This document shows, in pieces, positions 17,702 to 27,625 of a DNA stretch of 64,000 nt; position 1 is the first letter of the stretch, and every line of letters starts with the position of its first letter. Origin of the DNA: Bacteroidota bacterium (GTDB taxonomy: Bacteria; Bacteroidota; Bacteroidia; Bacteroidales; JAAUTT01). Under the pieces are notes generated by a model. That model was not told the origin of the DNA. It made no database searches and saw nothing but the letters and a program-made list of their open reading frames with translations. The stretch spans positions 186,001 to 250,000 of the forward strand of contig JAEYWD010000008.1 of assembly GCA_023429135.1 (NCBI GenBank), written 5' to 3'. Made by a program: the position numbers and the translations under genes.

Positions 17702-17718
17702 TGTCATTTTTTTAGACA
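17702..17718. promoter_or_regulatory. Upstream activator site 2 (ABC operon)
   Basis: TGTCATTTTTTTAGACA, TGTC-N9-GACA with perfect outer arms, 55 bp upstream of a sigma-54-like promoter. The arrangement is repeated at 44926-44964. Confidence 0.6.
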
Positions 17719-17770
17719 ATGTGCAGGAATGATCATTATATAAATATCTAAATATAAGATATTTATATAA

Positions 17771-17786
17771 TTGGCATGGATGTGGA
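17771..17786 (+). promoter_or_regulatory. Sigma-54-like promoter for the ABC operon
   Basis: TTGGCATGGATGTGGA has a strong -24 element (TTGGCA, GG at 17773-17774), and 10 bases later GA instead of the usual GC at -12. The distance from the activator sites equals that of the second block. The imperfect -12 lowers confidence. Confidence 0.4.
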
Positions 17787-17796
17787 TTGGTAAAGT

Positions 17797-17930
17797 AGTA
17801 AGTCGTAGGTAGTAAGTCGTAAGACTGAATACAGCAAGCACCTTCGTCAGTTATATGATGGCAGGCTGAGCCTGCAAAGATACCTTGACTGAGGCACAGC
17901 CTCAGCCGGACAGCCGGACAAATACGGCTG
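17797..17930 (+). other. Structured leader of the ABC operon
   Basis: A direct repeat of TAGTAAGTCGTA (about 17797-17821) is followed by three hairpins: GCAGGCT/AGCCTGC at 17861-17875, CTGAGGC/GCCTCAG at 17889-17905 and CAGCCG/CGGCTG at 17911-17930. No T-run follows, so these are not clear terminators. They may shape the mRNA 5' end or be small intergenic repeats. The ABC ATPase starts at 17971. Confidence 0.5.
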
Positions 17931-17970
17931 TTTACTAGTTACTCGGTACTCAATATTAGATAGTAAATAT

Positions 17971-18687
17971 ATGATCAGAACAGAAGAATTAACAAAAGTT
18001 TTCAGAACCGACGAAATTGAAACCACAGCCTTAAACAAGGTAAGTTTTCAAATTAAAAAGGGTGAATTTATTGCCATCATGGGTCCTTCGGGCTGCGGCA
18101 AATCTACATTGCTGAACATTATCGGTTTGCTGGACAATCCTTCGGGAGGGAAATATTTGTTCGATGGCGTGGATGTTTCCAACTTCCGTGAACGAAATCG
18201 TACAGATATGCGCAAAGGTAATATTGGATTCGTTTTCCAGAGTTTTAACCTGATTGATGAACTGAATGTTTACGAAAATGTGGAGCTACCGTTGATTTAT
18301 CTTCGCTTAAAAGCCTCGGAACGCAAACATATGGTTGAATCGATTCTCGACCGAATGAAAATAGGGCATCGTAAGCAACATTTTCCGCAGCAGCTCTCGG
18401 GCGGTCAGCAACAACGTGTGGCAATAGCGCGCGCAGTAGTAGCCAATCCCAAACTGATCCTGGCCGATGAGCCTACAGGTAACCTCGATTCGAAAAATGG
18501 TCTGGAAGTGATGAAACTCCTCTCGGAACTCAACAAAGAAGGAACTACCATTGTTATGGTAACGCACTCCGAACGCGATGCAGGCTTTGCCCACCGCATT
18601 GTTCACCTGTTCGACGGAAAAATTATTACTGAAGAAATGAAACGGACTCTTGAAGCAGCAGAACAGGAACTGGTTGAGAATGATTAG
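17971..18687 (+). CDS. ABC transporter ATPase (MacB/LolD type)
   Basis: A 238-aa nucleotide-binding subunit with Walker A GPSGCGKST (about 38-46), Q-loop VFQSFNLI, signature LSGGQQQRVAIARA, Walker B LILADEPTGNLDS and H-loop VTHS. The MacB/LolD/FtsE group works with FtsX-type permeases in mechanotransmission rather than classical transport. It is the only ATPase near seven permeases, so it probably serves several of them. First gene after the putative sigma-54 promoter; 44 bp separate it from the next gene. Confidence 0.96.
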   Translation: MIRTEELTKVFRTDEIETTALNKVSFQIKKGEFIAIMGPSGCGKSTLLNIIGLLDNPSGGKYLFDGVDVSNFRERNRTDMRKGNIGFVFQSFNLIDELNVYENVELPLIYLRLKASERKHMVESILDRMKIGHRKQHFPQQLSGGQQQRVAIARAVVANPKLILADEPTGNLDSKNGLEVMKLLSELNKEGTTIVMVTHSERDAGFAHRIVHLFDGKIITEEMKRTLEAAEQELVEND

Positions 18688-18731
18688 TACCAATTTGGAA
18701 GATTTTAAAATTAACATTTCATCTTTATATA

Positions 18732-19958
18732 ATGGAGGTTCGGGAATTTTTTAGAAAACATCTGATGAAAGTCTTTATCGCTTTCATAGGTCTTCAACTT
18801 GTAATATTTGGATTTATCCAAAGCCGAAATCATAAACCTGTGGCAAATCCCGATCAGGTGGAAGTTATAGAAGGACGTGCTGCGAAGGCATCACCTTTAG
18901 CTAACGACCTCGATAAAGATGTAAAGGATACTATCAGGTTATCAACTTTATCCCAACCTCAACATGGAACATCCATTCAAAAGCGGAATATCATCATCTA
19001 TACTCCGAATAAAGATTTTTCAGGTAAAGACAGTTTAAGCTACACAATTACCGACGGGAAAAAAGATTCGAAACCTGCCTGGGTTGTTTTCCAGATAAAT
19101 AAAAACCAGGGTCCTTTAACGCGTCCGGACAATGCCGTTGTTTTTGGTGGAGGCTCTGCTGTTATATATACCCTTGACAATGATGAAGATAAAGAAAAAG
19201 ACTCTTTAACCATTGTTGAAACCACAATGCCCCTGTATGGCGAAGTGATTATTTCGGAAAACAGACTTTTCTATACTGCCCCGAATTCGGCAATTACAGT
19301 GGATAGTTTTTATTACACGGTAAGCGATGGTAAAAATCTTTCGAAAAAAACTCCGGTTAAAATCCGCATTCAGAAGAAAACCGATCCATGCTATCCGTGG
19401 TTGTCCATGGATATAGGAGATGTTTCAATACCGGGAAAAATTGTGTGCGCCAATAACAGCATGGCCATTGAAGTATCAGGTACCGATATCTGGAATAATT
19501 CGGATGGATTTTACTTTGCCTATCAGATAATTAGCGGCGACTTTGAAATTTCTGCCAAAGTTGAAAGTCTTGAAGGCCCCCATGAATGGACAAAATCGGG
19601 TTTAATGCTTCGTGAGAATCTTGATTCCGGCTCTAAAAATGTTTTTATTGGTGTAACCACTAAAAACGGTATTACTACTCAGGCAAGGCCCAGCCCACGC
19701 GAAACCTCCGAAAATGGGGAAAGAAAAAGTGAACTGAAAGCTCCCTATTGGTTAAAATTGAGCCGTGAAGGTGATTCAATTAGAGGATACGTTTCGCCCG
19801 AGGGCATCAAGTGGCAGAAGTTGGAAGGCACAGTTATACCGTTTGCAGAAAATGCATACGTGGGAATTGCAGTAACCAGCCACGATAATAAGGCCATCTG
19901 CAAAACGATAGTCAGCAATTACAAATTGAAGGGTAAAGCGGCAACTTTCAAAAAATAG
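18732..19958 (+). CDS. Membrane-anchored Ig-like/DUF1349-like protein
   Basis: A 408-aa protein. It has an N-terminal membrane helix (about 12-30) with no lipobox. Two tandem Ig/cadherin-like repeats (about 36-115 and 125-215) contain the ANDLDKD...YTPNKDFSGKDSLSYTITDG pattern typical of Big_9-type domains. A C-terminal beta-sandwich (about 220-400) resembles DUF1349/LamG-like folds (FEISAKVESLEG...TKSGLMLRENLDSGSKNVFIGV...GIKWQKL). It would face the periplasm. It lies inside the ABC operon, 44 bp after the ATPase and 22 bp before the first permease, so a role as an extracytoplasmic partner is inferred; direct function unknown. Confidence 0.8.
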   Translation: MEVREFFRKHLMKVFIAFIGLQLVIFGFIQSRNHKPVANPDQVEVIEGRAAKASPLANDLDKDVKDTIRLSTLSQPQHGTSIQKRNIIIYTPNKDFSGKDSLSYTITDGKKDSKPAWVVFQINKNQGPLTRPDNAVVFGGGSAVIYTLDNDEDKEKDSLTIVETTMPLYGEVIISENRLFYTAPNSAITVDSFYYTVSDGKNLSKKTPVKIRIQKKTDPCYPWLSMDIGDVSIPGKIVCANNSMAIEVSGTDIWNNSDGFYFAYQIISGDFEISAKVESLEGPHEWTKSGLMLRENLDSGSKNVFIGVTTKNGITTQARPSPRETSENGERKSELKAPYWLKLSREGDSIRGYVSPEGIKWQKLEGTVIPFAENAYVGIAVTSHDNKAICKTIVSNYKLKGKAATFKK

Positions 19959-19980
19959 ACGAAACTAAATCTTAATTCGT

Positions 19981-22392
19981 ATGAAGATCAACTTAATATA
20001 TGCCCTCCGGAATATTAAAAATAATCCGGTTAATTCGTTAATTACTGTTTTTGGATTATCGGTGGCCATTGCTTGCAGTTTGATTATTTATTTCTATGTA
20101 GTTCAGGAATTTAACTATGATAGTTTTCATAAAAATGCCGATAAAATTTACCGCCTCAACTATAATGGCCGGTATGTTTTCGGCGATTTTAAAGATGTGC
20201 GTGTTAATCCCGAAGTGGCCGATTTGCTCAAAAAAGACGTACCCCAGATTGAGAAAAGCGCCGAATACCGCTATGCTTTTGAACAGGTAGTAAGCTACGA
20301 GTATAATTTTTTCGATGTTCAAACAGCTCTGGCCAGTGAGGATTTCTTCGATATGTTCAGTTTCAAATTTATTGCCGGAAAACAATCGAAGATCTTTGCT
20401 AATCCGTACGAAGCAGTAATTACACGTAAAATGGCCGATAAGCTTATGGCCGGTAAGAAAAGCTATGACGAGCTAATTGGCAAAGCATTGGAGTTTCCGC
20501 TAAACTATCCTGGTACAGCTTTCAAAATAATAGGAATTATTGGGAACATCCCCCATAACTCAAGCATGGAATTCGATGTAATTGTTTCGGGTAAAACCGG
20601 ACGGAACTTTGGAGGCTGCGATAACAGTTTCGGATACACATCGGTATTTTACCAGGTTAAGCCCAATGCAAGTCACAAGGATGCTGAGCAAAACGTAAAC
20701 AGGTTCATAAGCAAATATTATAAAGGCAGAGTAGAGGATATGCAGAACAATAATCAGATGCTCAAAACTGCCGATGCGTTTGTTCCATTTGTTCTGCCAT
20801 TGAAAGACATCTATCTGGCAGGCGATATAAACAATTGCTTCCAGAAGTCGGTCGATAAAAAAAGCTTTATAGTGCTAATGACTATTGGCGGACTTATCCT
20901 TTTAATTGCATGCAGTAATTATATCATTTTAACATTAGGGCAATACCTGAAGAAAATTGGTGAAGTAGGAATCCGAAAATCTATGGGAGCTACGTCGTCC
21001 AATATTTTTGCACTTTTTATGTCCGAAAGTTTAATAATGACAATTACATCGTTAATTGCCGGAACATTAATGTGTTACTCCTTTATTCCTGTTTTCGAAA
21101 AGCTGGCACAAAATCAGATTTACATTCCTTTGATCGACATTCGGAAAGCGCTGATATTTAGCTCTTTTCTTGTAGTTTTAATCATAGTTTTTACAAGTAT
21201 AGTTCCGGTGGTGATTTTCTCGAAAGTGAGCCCGAACCAGATGGCCGGAAAAAAAATAAACATCGGAAACAAAAACAGGATCTCGCAGGTATTTGTGTCG
21301 TTTCAATACAGTCTTTCCATTATCCTGATAATTGTTACGCTTTTTATTATCAGGCAGTCGAACTATCTGAAAACCCAGAACCTGGGACTTATCACCAATA
21401 ATATTATCGATGTAAGGATAGACAGGCTGGACGAGAACCAGAAGGAAACTTTTAAAACCATGGTAAGCGAAAATCCAGGTGTTGTCAGTCTTACCATGGC
21501 CGACAGAAATTTTATGAACGGATCGTCCGATTCTTTTGTTGATAAAGGAAATGGCGAACAGATTGACGTTTATCGGTTTGTTGTAGATCGCGACTATGTT
21601 TCGACTCTCGGACTTAAATTGCTGCATGGAAAGGATTTTACTGCTCAAAACGAAACTGCAGGCGACCGGACCATGATTGTAAACCGACGGTTTACCGAAC
21701 TTTTCGATATTGAAGATGATCCTATCGGGAAAGTATATCAGATCAGTGGCATTAACTTTACAATCACAGGAGTAGTGGAGAATTATCATTTCCGCGACAT
21801 GAAAGATAAAATTTACCCAGCCATGTTGAGCTGCCGGAAAAATTTCGGAAACAGCTACAACAACCTGCTTGTACGTTTTAATCCCGAGAATCTGAAAGGA
21901 GTTGTAAACCATCTGAAGAAAAGCTATGAACAGTTAGCTCCCGGAAAAACTTTCACGTATGATTTCTGGGATGAAAAGCTAAACCAACGATACGAGGAAG
22001 AAGAGCGTTGGAGCCGAATTGTAGCTTATGCGTCGATGATTGCCATAATTATTTCGTCGTTAGGACTGTTTGGACTTACAATATTGCTTATAAACCAGCG
22101 GATAAAGGAAATAGGAGTGCGTAAAGTAAACGGTGCACGCTCGTTCGAGATATTGCTCACAATTTACAAATCGTTTGTTGTCTGGTTACTTGGAGCTCTT
22201 ATGATTGCTATGCCAGTGGCTTATTATATTGTTGATAAATGGTTAAGCAACTTCCCGTATAAGGTGCAAATGAGCTGGTGGGTATTTGTACTGGCAGGAA
22301 CCATTGCCATAGTTGTTGCCATACTGACACTTAGCTGGCAAAGCTGGAAAGCTGCAACACGGAATCCGGTTGAAAGTTTGAGGTATGAGTGA
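19981..22392 (+). CDS. FtsX/MacB-type ABC permease 1
   Basis: An 803-aa inner-membrane protein. N-terminal helix (about 20-40), large periplasmic MacB_PCD domain, three helices in the middle (about 297-400), then a second helix/periplasmic domain/three-helix unit. This is the duplicated ~800-residue form common in Bacteroidetes. The first FtsX core shows EVGIRKSMGATSSNI and the second KEIGVRKVNGARSFEI. Ends in ATRNPVESLRYE. Its C-terminal region is the most divergent of the array. Likely uses the ATPase at 17971. Confidence 0.93.
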   Translation: MKINLIYALRNIKNNPVNSLITVFGLSVAIACSLIIYFYVVQEFNYDSFHKNADKIYRLNYNGRYVFGDFKDVRVNPEVADLLKKDVPQIEKSAEYRYAFEQVVSYEYNFFDVQTALASEDFFDMFSFKFIAGKQSKIFANPYEAVITRKMADKLMAGKKSYDELIGKALEFPLNYPGTAFKIIGIIGNIPHNSSMEFDVIVSGKTGRNFGGCDNSFGYTSVFYQVKPNASHKDAEQNVNRFISKYYKGRVEDMQNNNQMLKTADAFVPFVLPLKDIYLAGDINNCFQKSVDKKSFIVLMTIGGLILLIACSNYIILTLGQYLKKIGEVGIRKSMGATSSNIFALFMSESLIMTITSLIAGTLMCYSFIPVFEKLAQNQIYIPLIDIRKALIFSSFLVVLIIVFTSIVPVVIFSKVSPNQMAGKKINIGNKNRISQVFVSFQYSLSIILIIVTLFIIRQSNYLKTQNLGLITNNIIDVRIDRLDENQKETFKTMVSENPGVVSLTMADRNFMNGSSDSFVDKGNGEQIDVYRFVVDRDYVSTLGLKLLHGKDFTAQNETAGDRTMIVNRRFTELFDIEDDPIGKVYQISGINFTITGVVENYHFRDMKDKIYPAMLSCRKNFGNSYNNLLVRFNPENLKGVVNHLKKSYEQLAPGKTFTYDFWDEKLNQRYEEEERWSRIVAYASMIAIIISSLGLFGLTILLINQRIKEIGVRKVNGARSFEILLTIYKSFVVWLLGALMIAMPVAYYIVDKWLSNFPYKVQMSWWVFVLAGTIAIVVAILTLSWQSWKAATRNPVESLRYE

Positions 22393-22476
22393 GAAGGCTC
22401 CCTAAACCCTCTTCCTGGCGGAAGACAGGCAAGTTAAGAGTAGGCATTTTTCAATAGCCATAGCAATTAATACTGA

Positions 22477-22608
22477 ATGATACCAGAGATATCAAATGTT
22501 TATAGAAACTAAGGAGACAGGCCTTTGGTATACCCCCGTCGGGGTCAGATGTTTCCTCTATCTTAATTAGCTATAAACATTTAAACCTCAGGGTTTATTG
22601 GGTATCAT
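22477..22608. repeat. Palindromic intergenic element
   Basis: Outer arms ATGATACC (22477-22484) and GGTATCAT (22601-22608) match. Inner arms AAATGTTTATAG (22494-22505) and CTATAAACATTT (22571-22582) match perfectly. The centre has GGTATACC and a CCCC/GGGG hairpin (22534-22544). No ORF is present. It may be a MITE-like or REP-like unit or a structured leader of the next permease, which starts at 22627. Confidence 0.65.
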
Positions 22609-22626
22609 AAATAACAAAATTTACCA

Positions 22627-24987
22627 ATGAAAAACATTTTGAAATCCACAATAAGAACTTTCGCCCGCAAGCCTGTTATTAACCTGATTAATCTTGGAGG
22701 ACTGGCAGTTAGCCTGGCACTGGTAATTATACTTTCACTATATTGCTATAGCGAACTCACTACCGACAGATTCCATAAAAACCTTAACCGCATATATTTC
22801 TATGGCAGCGCAGGTAATAATATTTTTACACCTGGGGTCCTGAAGGAACATATCGACATGAAGGTACCCGCAGTTGAGGCCACTATAAGAATTGCAGGTG
22901 CATGGGAATCTCCCGTTTTTCAATATGGAAATAAGGAGCCGATTACCTCCGATATCGTTTTTGTTGACGAGAACTTCTTTAATATTTTCAGTTACAAAAG
23001 TCTGGATGGAAATCTTCAAAGTGCGCTGGCTGAACCTATGTCGGTGGTAATTACTAAGACCCTTTCCGACAAACTTTTCGGTTCAGAACAGGCAATAGGG
23101 AAAAGTATAAAATACAATAATAATCAGGAGTTAGTTGTAAAAGCTGTAATTCAGGAGCCTGAGGCAAATTCAAGCTTTGTGCTCAATGCAGTAACCTCCA
23201 TGGCCACCAGGAAAATATTACAGCCTAACGACGGAGAATTTTCAGAATGGAACTGGTATAACTTCCGGACTTTTGTGCTGCTGAAAAATGGCGTGAATCC
23301 GATCGAAACAGGCAGCATAATTAGGGGTTTATTTCCAAAAGATGAACAAACACAGCAGAAAAATAATACGCTGATAGGTTTCAAAGATCTTTACTTTTAT
23401 AAGTTCATCGATTATGGAGTTACTTCTTACATAAAAAGTGGTCAAAAAGAAAAAGTTTTTATACTCCTTCTGGTCGCTGCTCTCGTTTTAACCATAGCGC
23501 TGGTAAATTTCATAAACATTTCTTCTTCCCAATGGAACGACAGAATTCGCCAAACTGGTGTAATGAAGATTATAGGAGCGAAACGGTCTGTTATCCTGAA
23601 AAATATATTATCGGAATCGGCTCTTCTTTTTTTAGCTGCACTCATTATTTCGTTTGTAATTGTAAATTCTTTAAGTCCTTTTATCCGAAATTATACCGGA
23701 GTATATTTCAATGGTAACCTCTTATTTTCTGCAGGGTTTATATTTATTTCGCTAATAGTTACTCTGCTTCTGAGTACAGTGTTCAGTCTTTTTCCGGCTC
23801 TGCAGATTTCTACGTCCAAAGCAACTGATAACATCAAAAAAGGAGCAAACTATTCCAAAACAAAGATCCCGGCCAAAGCTATCCTGGTGAGTATTCAGTT
23901 TACTATTGCCATTGTGCTGATTGCTTTTACAATACTGGTAAAAAAACAGATTCAATTCGGCGGGAGCAACCTTGGATTTAACCAGGAGAACATTATTGGT
24001 ATTCAATTAACCAATCAGCTTTATGAGAAAACGGATGTACTCAGAAAATCCCTTGCTGATATCCCTGAGATAAAAAAAACATCGTTTACCCAATATTATC
24101 CCGGCAGGATGAATTCGGAATGGGCAAGGCCGCTTACCGCGAATGGCGAAACAAAGAATGTTGGATTCAAAACATTCTGTGCCGATGGAACTTTTTTCGA
24201 ACTGATGAAACTCAGGTTAGTCCAGGGGAGGTATTATTCGGACAAGGTTGCAACAGATGCTGATAAAGTTATTGTAAATGAAGCATTTATGCGCGAATAT
24301 GACTTGGAGAATCCTTTGGGAGCCTCTATTGGTTCATTCAGAAACGGACAAAGCTATGAAATTGTAGGTGTGGTTAAAGATTTTCACTACCGTCCCGTAA
24401 ATGAGCCAATAGCTCCATTGGTGATCCGTAATGAACCCAGATTTTCGTATTGCCTTTTAAATTTACAGACTAAAACCTTTGAACAGCTCCGATATAGTTA
24501 TGAAAAAATAAGAAAGTTAACCACACAGTTATCACCATCTTTCCCTTCGGAGATTTCATTTATGAACCAGGCTGTTCAAAACATGTATCAATCGGAACTT
24601 TTGTTTCAAAGAGCCTTTGCACTGTTTGCTGGTTGCGCTATTGTATTAAGTTGCCTTGGAATACTGGCTTTGTCGTTATTCTCGTGCCAGCGGCGAATAA
24701 AAGAAATAGGCATAAGAAAGGTAAATGGTGCGAAAGATTTGGAGGTTATTACCATGCTCAATGTCGATTTTATGAAATGGGTATTGGTCGCTTTTGTAAT
24801 TGCCTGTCCAATAGCGTGGTTTGCCATGAATAAGTGGCTCGAAAACTTTGCTTATAAAACCGAAATAAACTGGTGGATTTTTGCACTCTCAGGATTATTA
24901 TCGGTTGGAATCTCATTCCTTACCATAACCTGGCAAAGCTGGCGGGCAGCAACGAGGAATCCGGTGGAGAGCTTGAGGTATGAGTAG
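22627..24987 (+). CDS. FtsX/MacB-type ABC permease 2
   Basis: A 786-aa permease with the same two-unit FtsX architecture. It begins MKNILKSTIRTFARKPVINLINLGGLAVSLALVIILSLYCY. The first ~40 nt are identical to permease 3, and the N-terminal ~40 residues are almost identical, though the periplasmic parts differ. Core motifs are GVMKIIGAKRSV and KEIGIRKVNGAKDLEV; it ends ATRNPVESLRYE. A 68-bp gap separates it from permease 3. Substrate unknown; MacB-type systems export peptides, lipoproteins or antimicrobials. Confidence 0.93.
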   Translation: MKNILKSTIRTFARKPVINLINLGGLAVSLALVIILSLYCYSELTTDRFHKNLNRIYFYGSAGNNIFTPGVLKEHIDMKVPAVEATIRIAGAWESPVFQYGNKEPITSDIVFVDENFFNIFSYKSLDGNLQSALAEPMSVVITKTLSDKLFGSEQAIGKSIKYNNNQELVVKAVIQEPEANSSFVLNAVTSMATRKILQPNDGEFSEWNWYNFRTFVLLKNGVNPIETGSIIRGLFPKDEQTQQKNNTLIGFKDLYFYKFIDYGVTSYIKSGQKEKVFILLLVAALVLTIALVNFINISSSQWNDRIRQTGVMKIIGAKRSVILKNILSESALLFLAALIISFVIVNSLSPFIRNYTGVYFNGNLLFSAGFIFISLIVTLLLSTVFSLFPALQISTSKATDNIKKGANYSKTKIPAKAILVSIQFTIAIVLIAFTILVKKQIQFGGSNLGFNQENIIGIQLTNQLYEKTDVLRKSLADIPEIKKTSFTQYYPGRMNSEWARPLTANGETKNVGFKTFCADGTFFELMKLRLVQGRYYSDKVATDADKVIVNEAFMREYDLENPLGASIGSFRNGQSYEIVGVVKDFHYRPVNEPIAPLVIRNEPRFSYCLLNLQTKTFEQLRYSYEKIRKLTTQLSPSFPSEISFMNQAVQNMYQSELLFQRAFALFAGCAIVLSCLGILALSLFSCQRRIKEIGIRKVNGAKDLEVITMLNVDFMKWVLVAFVIACPIAWFAMNKWLENFAYKTEINWWIFALSGLLSVGISFLTITWQSWRAATRNPVESLRYE

Positions 24988-25054
24988 GAAGGGGTCCACC
25001 TGATTTAGGGATAGCAGCGAGCTCACTTAATAACACCCAATAATTAAAATATTA

Positions 25055-27418
25055 ATGAAAAACATTTTGAAATCCACAATAAGAACTTTCGCCCGTAAGC
25101 CTGTTATTAGCCTGATTAATCTCGGAGGTTTGGCAGTTAGCCTGGCCTTGGTAATTATACTGTCTCTTTATTGTTATGCTGAACTAACCACTGATAGGCA
25201 TCATAAAAATATAGACCGAGTTTACCTCTACGCCGAATTGGGAGGAAGTATGCATATGCCAGGTATACTAAAAGAACAAATTGATTTGAACATCCCAGAG
25301 GTTGAATCAACGGTAAGAATTGCTGGTTCCTGGGAAGCTCCGGTTTTTCAGGTAGAGGAAAAAGAACCTGTTACATCGGACATTGTTTTTGCCGACGACG
25401 ATTTCTTCGAACTATTCACTTACAGAGCTATTGAAGGAAACCTCGAAACTGCTTTAAAAGAACCTTTGACAATAGTAATTACGAAATCACTTGCCGGTAA
25501 GCTTTTTGGGAATGCCCCTGCACTTGGCAAAACAGTAAAACTGAATAACAACAAACTATTAACCATTTCTGCAGTTATTGATGGATCGGAAGGAAATTCA
25601 TGCCTTTCCTTTAATTCCATTACTTCCATGACAACCCGCAAAATTGTCCAACCGAACGAGGGGGAATTTACTAAATGGGAATGGGCAAATTTTCAAATGT
25701 TTATAATGCTCAGAAGAGGAGCAAATCCTGAACATATTGCAAATAAAATTCTAAAAGTTATTCCTGAAAATTCTAAAAATCTTTATTCAAAATTAAAGCT
25801 AAATCCTTTCTCAAAAATCTATTTTTCGAATCTATCGCAGTTTGAACAGAACTTTTTAAAGGTCGGAGACAAAATCAAAGTTATGATTCTGCTAATGGTG
25901 GCTATTCTTGTCCTCATCATTGCGCTGGTAAATTTCATAAATATTTCTTCGTCGCAATGGATGGAAAAAATAAGGCAAACGGGTGTCCTTAAAGTTATTG
26001 GCGCAAAAAAAAGCGATATAGTCAAAAAACTCCTTGCAGAAACATTGCTGTTTTTCCTGATTTCTTTTCTTCTGGCATTTTTATTAATCTGGAGCTTTTC
26101 AATTTCCATAACAGACTACACCGGAATACATTTTAACCCGATAATTCTGTTAAGACCATCGTTTCTTGCGATAGCACTCTCTTTAACACTAAGCATTGGC
26201 ATTATCTTCAGCCTTCTGCAAATCTGGTACGTTTCCTCTTCAAGAGCAACCGATAACCTGAAAGCAAACTTTACCTCTGAGTCTTCGGGTTCAGTTGCAA
26301 GAGGTGTTTTAGTTACACTGCAGTTTGTTATTGCTATTTCGCTTATAGCTTTCACTATTCTTATACAGAAGCAGGTTAAGTTTGGCAGCAGTAAACTGGG
26401 TTTCAACCAGGAAAACGTTATCGGAATTAAACTTACCAATCCCCTGAGCGAAAAAAAAGAAGTACTGAAACAAACAATCCTTGAGAAGCCCGGTGTTTCA
26501 AAAGTATCGTTTACGCAATATTTTCCGGGGAAAACACTATCGCGTTGGACTACAATCGAGAGTGGAACAGACGGGACAAAAACATATGCTTTCGATACTT
26601 TTAATGCCGATGCAACCTTTTTTGATATTACTGGACTGGAAATTATGCATGGAAGATTTTATAAAGACGATAGTACAACGGATAAGGACAAACTTATTGT
26701 AAACGAAACCTTTGTGCGAGAAAACAAGCTTGATAATGCCATTGGCATGAAGCTTATGGTTGGAGTGATGGATGAAGCCAGACCAGCAGAAATAATCGGC
26801 ATAGTTAAAGACTTTCATTACAAATCGTTCGACCAGCCCATTGGTTCACTGGTGATCAGGAACGATTCCTGGGTTTCGTATTGCCTCATAAGCCTAAACA
26901 GCAAAGATTTCAGTTCACTTCATACCAACATTAAAGAAATAAAAGAAACAACCTCACGACTTTCGCCGGGATTCCCTGTAGAAGTAAGCTTTATGAATCA
27001 GGCTGTTGAGAAAATGTATCAATCGGAAATCCGTTTCAGGAAAACCTTTACCTTGTTTTCGAGCTGTGCCATTTTTATTTGTTGCCTGGGAATATTAGCT
27101 ATGTCGCTGTTTGTATGCCAGCAACGCACCAAAGAAATCGGCATCCGCCGGGTAAATGGCGCCCGCACCACCGAAGTTATGGCCATGCTCAACCGCGATT
27201 TTATTAAATGGGTAGCGATTGCCTTTATAATTGCCTGCCCTATCGCCTGGTATGCCATGCACAAATGGCTGCAGAATTTTGTTTACAAAACTGAGCTGAG
27301 CTGGTGGGTATTTGCGGCGGCTGGAATTATTGCGCTGTTGATTGCTTTGATAACGGTAACCTGGCAAAGCTGGCGGGCAGCAACGAGGAATCCGGTGGAG
27401 AGCTTGAGGTATGAGTAA
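25055..27418 (+). CDS. FtsX/MacB-type ABC permease 3
   Basis: A 787-aa paralogue of permease 2 (shared N-terminus; GVLKVIGAKKSD in the first core). Its C-terminal core, KEIGIRRVNGARTTEVMAML...FIKWVAIAFIIACPIAW, instead matches permeases 5 and 6 closely at DNA level, and its last ~58 bp equal those of permease 2. The body is AT-rich while the last 280 bp are GC-richer. This mosaic suggests recombination between array members. Confidence 0.93.
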   Translation: MKNILKSTIRTFARKPVISLINLGGLAVSLALVIILSLYCYAELTTDRHHKNIDRVYLYAELGGSMHMPGILKEQIDLNIPEVESTVRIAGSWEAPVFQVEEKEPVTSDIVFADDDFFELFTYRAIEGNLETALKEPLTIVITKSLAGKLFGNAPALGKTVKLNNNKLLTISAVIDGSEGNSCLSFNSITSMTTRKIVQPNEGEFTKWEWANFQMFIMLRRGANPEHIANKILKVIPENSKNLYSKLKLNPFSKIYFSNLSQFEQNFLKVGDKIKVMILLMVAILVLIIALVNFINISSSQWMEKIRQTGVLKVIGAKKSDIVKKLLAETLLFFLISFLLAFLLIWSFSISITDYTGIHFNPIILLRPSFLAIALSLTLSIGIIFSLLQIWYVSSSRATDNLKANFTSESSGSVARGVLVTLQFVIAISLIAFTILIQKQVKFGSSKLGFNQENVIGIKLTNPLSEKKEVLKQTILEKPGVSKVSFTQYFPGKTLSRWTTIESGTDGTKTYAFDTFNADATFFDITGLEIMHGRFYKDDSTTDKDKLIVNETFVRENKLDNAIGMKLMVGVMDEARPAEIIGIVKDFHYKSFDQPIGSLVIRNDSWVSYCLISLNSKDFSSLHTNIKEIKETTSRLSPGFPVEVSFMNQAVEKMYQSEIRFRKTFTLFSSCAIFICCLGILAMSLFVCQQRTKEIGIRRVNGARTTEVMAMLNRDFIKWVAIAFIIACPIAWYAMHKWLQNFVYKTELSWWVFAAAGIIALLIALITVTWQSWRAATRNPVESLRYE

Positions 27419-27479
27419 AAGCCCCCTAAATCCCCCAAAAGGGGACTTTGGTGCTCCGACAATAAAGTATTGCAATTTT

Positions 27480-27507
27480 TATAAAGCGTTTCTTAAACGC
27501 CTTTATA
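27480..27507 (+). other. Near-palindrome after permease 3
   Basis: TATAAAGCGTTT (27480-27491) is mirrored by AAACGCCTTTATA (27495-27507) around CTT, with one unpaired base. It lies between permease 3 and the small secreted genes. It could be an operator or an mRNA hairpin; no T-run supports termination. Confidence 0.45.
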
Positions 27508-27625
27508 GTACAAAATGAAAACAACAACTGTGAATATAACTCATGTTTTTCAAAACCTTTTAACCTTGCTAATAGAAATGAATCAGGTATTTAAATATAA
27601 CAGAAAGGATTTATCTAACACTAAC

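Noticed and set aside
22393..22626. tRNA or riboswitch in the permease 1-2 gap
   Set aside because: The palindromes do not make a cloverleaf and match no riboswitch consensus that I recognise.
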